Of a stretch of 64,000 nucleotides of DNA, positions 53,656 through 64,000 are shown piece by piece (position 1 is the stretch's first letter; every line of letters begins with the position of its first letter). The DNA is from Chrysaora quinquecirrha. Its lineage: Eukaryota > Cnidaria > Scyphozoa > Semaeostomeae > Pelagiidae. The position numbers and the translations under genes were made by a program. The notes beneath the pieces were generated by a model. That model did no database searches. It was not told where the DNA came from and saw only the letters and a list, made by a program, of their open reading frames with translations. The stretch is from the NCBI GenBank assembly GCA_014526335.1, contig JACTAT010000035.1, forward strand, positions 1,051,749 through 1,115,748. The letters run 5' to 3'.

Positions 53656-55486
53656 CTGCTATTGACTTCTATCGACGGGGGTAAGATTAGTCGTAGTATG
53701 GCATCGCCAAAATCGTTTTATCGACTTGCAAATTCAAGGGCTCTACAGGGCCGCCCCGACAGGATTTTTCGAGGCGAGGTTGTGACCGTCCCGATTTGCC
53801 GTCTAGAGTTTAACTCGCAAATACCCTACATTTTTATGATCTTACAGTTGTTCTGCTTTATTTTTCATTGCTATTATTTAGGTTTGTTTCTATGAATGAT
53901 ATTGGAGTGCAGAACAGTGATAAACCGGCTGAAACGACCATTTTGCCGACTAGAAAATTTTTCAGGGGAGGTGTCGCACCCTCAGCCCCCCCCCCCAGCG
54001 TATTGACTGCCCTGGCTCTTAAGGCTCTAAGATGCATCTAAAGGCTAGTTGTGAAAGACTCTAAACGCCTGGATCAACTTCGGTAGCGGTTTTCGCGACA
54101 GTAGCTTAAGTGATCGCTGACTAGATCAAAAGGAAAGCGGTACAGCATCAAAGATAGTATGGAATCCTATATTATGCTTTTCAGATCTCTCAGGGGTAGC
54201 AGGGCCTCTTTTAAGGGGATAAAACTAGGGGGGGGAGCAAAAAATATAAGGGGACTTATTGTTCTATTGTTTTATCTTCAGCGCTCTTCACAGTGCGAGT
54301 CCAGTCTTGGCAAGTTCATTCTTCTCTTAGCCTTTTTGTCAGGAGTTCATGCACAACCAGTCGTTTAGAGCTGGAGAAATAGCATCTCTACCTCTGAGAA
54401 TTTATACTGTACATGTTACACTTATGCTACAGCTGGCTGTAAATGCGCCGACGGTATATAGAGCCCCAGAGGTGTTCCTAATTTCGGGGGTCTGAAAATT
54501 TTTCAAAATACAACCTCAAGATTGACCTAGATTGGCTTTTCTTGGAAGTTTTCTTTTGAAAGGACATTGTACTAAGGGGGCAACTTTATGAAACTAGGTG
54601 GGCAATGTTAGGGACTAGGGGGCATTTGCCCTCTAGTTACTATGTTAAAAGAGGCCCTGGGGGGTAGTAACGGTAAAGTGTAAATCAGAGAAACCATTTG
54701 TGCTTTAATTAGTCTATATATTTATGATATTATATTTGTTTAGCTGTCTTTGTTCGACTTCCGTTTCGCAATAGTGTATTGTATGTAATGTAAATTAGTA
54801 TTTTTCTGGGGGCACTCTCTTTGACAAACCAGGGGTTAAATGTAAATTAACTTTTTGCGAGAGGGCGTTTAGACAAGGAATACAGTAATTTGATAAAGCT
54901 CTATGGTTTTTTTCAGTTTTGGGTCTGTCTAGTACTAGCTATGGTATAAAATGGTGTTTAATAAAAAAGTGCGTACAGTTACCCGGGGCTAGTTCATTGT
55001 TCAAAAGACTAGACGTGCCTCCCAAGATTTCCAAACCCACCCATGTCTACCGATAAATTCTTTTCCTCTCAGAACCCATACATAGATGAACAAAGAAATT
55101 TTTTACACATCTGTAATAATACCTCGAGTTTTTACCCATTTAACACGTAAGACAATTCTTAATGTGGTGGAAAGGATTTTGCGCTGAAAACTAAAATGCA
55201 TTTACCCGATTTGCACCGCAAAATTTTCTCTAAATACAAAAATTAGCAGGCTTCTTAGAGCAATGTATGTCTAAAAGTTTGTGTATATTATGCTACCCAT
55301 GTAAGTTAGTACGTAAACAATTTTGCTACCTATGCAAGAAATAGCAATCTATGTAAAGATTCTTTATGAACAACAACCTGTATGTATTGTCATATGGAAT
55401 TGTTGCTGAAAAAGCTAACCATATGGGCGGCATGCCTTGTAGAATGAACAATGGAGGTGCGCCCCAGGCTCAGTTAAAGTTCAGTG
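53656..55486. other. GABPB 3' flank and intergenic sequence
   Basis: No gene recognised. An AATAAA at about 54960 is the first clear poly(A) signal after the candidate stop at 53655. G-run motifs (CTAGGGGGGGGAGC, AAGGGGGCAACTT) near 54220 and 54575 look like further decayed GGGGGCTTA elements. Confidence 0.45.
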
Positions 55487-55700
55487 ACTATATTGAAAAC
55501 CTGGAATGTGGAATATTGGAATATAATATGGAAACGTTGGAATACTTGAATATTGGAATATTGGAATGTCGAATTTTCTCGAAATTGCCTCGAAACCAAG
55601 AATTATTGTCAAATTTACGAGTTTTTGACGTTCCAATATTCCATTCCAATATTCCATTCCAATATTCCACATTCCAGGTTTTCAAGATTGCCAAAGTTCA
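55487..55700. repeat. Palindrome of GGAATATT units
   Basis: TTGAAAACCTGGAATGTGGA then ATATTGGAAT units at the left are mirrored by ATTCCAATATTCCA units and TCCACATTCCAGGTTTTCAA at the right. CAGTTAAAGTTCAGT also flanks both sides in near-direct form (55470 and 55698). It is probably a small element. Confidence 0.8.
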
Positions 55701-55977
55701 GTTAAAGTCATAAGCTGTATAAGAGATATAGTGTATATAATCGTCGTTAGTTATTTGTTATGTTTGTTGTATGGTTGGTATATAAGTTAGAAGTTAATGT
55801 TTATATTTGAATTATTGATTAAAATCTATAGAAATATATAGTTACTATTTTGATATTATCAAGTAATAAGATGCTTAAATTGTTGTTTTTCCTTTTACTG
55901 TATTCTCCTGCTATCTGTTGTTGGCATGAAGAGAAAATGAGAGTTTTATGAAACACACATTTTCTCTATCAAAAACT

Positions 55978-56660
55978 AGGGCACTAGCAAAGCAATCAAA
56001 CATTGTTAGTCAAACATTTGTAATTTGCTTATTAGGGAAAACGTTTGGTCTTTTGGCCAAGTTGCAGACTTAACTCGCCAAAAATTTTTTTGCTTGTGTG
56101 ACAATTATAAAATGCTTAAGGCACCAAAGCGATCAAACATTGCTATTGCTTGCTAAACATTTGATATATTTTTTACAAGCAATGTTTTTATTATAAGTTT
56201 GGTTTGTTTGGCCACGTCACAAGACACTGTTTTACAAGCAGAATTCGCTAAGTAATGTTTCTGAAAATTGAAAAAGTGCAAAAACATTTTCTCCTTGCCA
56301 CAAGCAGAATTGTTTGACGAGCTTTTGATTCCAGGGAAACAAAACGGTAAAACATTTTGACAAGCAAATTTCAAATGTTTAACAAACAATGTTTGCTCTT
56401 TTAGGGCTTTTAGCCAGGGCTTAAGCTCTTCGAAAACATAGTTCTCTTTGTCGAGCAATATTTTTGTGACGTTGCCAAACGGTCCAAACATTTTGTGTAA
56501 AGCAATTCTCAAATATTTGACCAACGATGTTTCATCATTTACCAACGTTTTCGCTTAAAAACAAGAAATTTTTGTCGAGCAATGTGACGTGACCAAACAG
56601 TTTGAAAATTGCTCTTGCAAAGCAAATCTCGAATGTTTCAAATATTTAACCAACAATGTA
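55978..56660. repeat. Hairpin-type dispersed repeat, two copies
   Basis: One copy starts GCACTAGCAAAGCAATCAAA and the next GGCACCAAAGCGATCAAACA. The right end is CAAACAATGTTTGCTCTTTT. It lies 0.4-1.1 kb upstream of ILF2. Confidence 0.7.
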
Positions 56661-56869
56661 GAGGGTCATTTAGGAGGGTTTCATGTTCCCATGTTCCCTT
56701 GGGAAAACCCCCAGATTCCCTGGAGTTTCGTTGGGTTATTTTACAGATTGATAGTCAAGCAGATTGATAGGGAGGATCTGACCTCATCATTCTTTCCCGA
56801 TGTTCCCGTGTTCCCTTTCGCATGCTCCAATGTTCCCTGGAAACCCTAAACGACCCCCAATGTTTCATC

Positions 56870-57052
56870 CTTGGAGATGTGAAATGCAGAACAGTGGTGC
56901 AGCAATGGGCATCTGGCTTGGAGAGTGGGAGAGAGCCAAGCCTGCGCATATCGTCACAGCACATGTTTTGTTCGTCAGTCAGCCATCTTGTTTGGAGAAT
57001 TGAGTTCGAAATCTTCCTTTGTGGAGAGTTTTTGCTTTGATCATCAACGAAA
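56870..57052 (+). promoter_or_regulatory. ILF2 promoter and 5' UTR
   Basis: GCCATCTTGTTT (from 56982) is a reverse YY1-type element, and CCTGCGCATA (from 56941) is half of an NRF1 site. No TATA box is evident at the expected distance. The start codon follows at 57053 in AACGAAAATGAGG. Confidence 0.5.

Positions 57053-64000
<6,948 letters not shown>

Overview
The window is eukaryotic nuclear DNA from an animal. It is AT-rich and carries spliced genes with GT/AG introns whose products are conserved in animals. GABPB and ILF2 point to Metazoa. The very repeat-rich introns and a hammerhead-ribozyme palindrome would suit a marine invertebrate, and I lean to a cnidarian or similar early-branching animal. 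The sequence does not fix the species.

Layout. At 386-2483 on the minus strand are the first three coding exons of BPHL, a mitochondrial alpha/beta hydrolase (valacyclovir hydrolase type). It runs off the left edge. Head to head with it, start codons 185 bp apart, SMU1 (a spliceosome-associated LisH/WD40 protein) runs from 2669 to 12977 in 13 exons. From 13 to 35 kb I recognise no gene. This stretch holds miniature inverted-repeat elements, tRNA-like repeats, a tandem array of exon-like modules, a 186-bp satellite (27.6-31.6 kb) and a pyrimidine-rich array (32.1-34.5 kb). GABPB, the ankyrin subunit of the ETS factor GABP, occupies about 35.2-53.7 kb. It has a probable non-coding first exon, one exon per ankyrin repeat, and a giant Gln/Ser/Thr-rich exon of about 2.2 kb. 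ILF2 (NF45) starts at 57053 and runs off the right edge; six coding exons and the first bases of a seventh are present.

Introns carry most of the unusual content. There are tetranucleotide arrays of the same few types in unrelated genes, trinucleotide pyrimidine tracts, a minisatellite that copied a splice donor (SMU1 intron 11), a near-perfect palindrome with inverted hammerhead ribozyme cores (GABPB intron 2), and a 3.7-kb minisatellite of 63-bp units, each made of three 21-bp subunits (ILF2 intron 5). The long open frames in that minisatellite exist on both strands because its period is a multiple of three; I do not treat them as genes.

The genes share no pathway. SMU1 and ILF2 act in nuclear RNA processing and RNA binding, GABPB in transcription, and BPHL in mitochondrial ester hydrolysis. 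Exon borders were placed by hand from splice signals, reading phase and remembered family sequences. No search was run.
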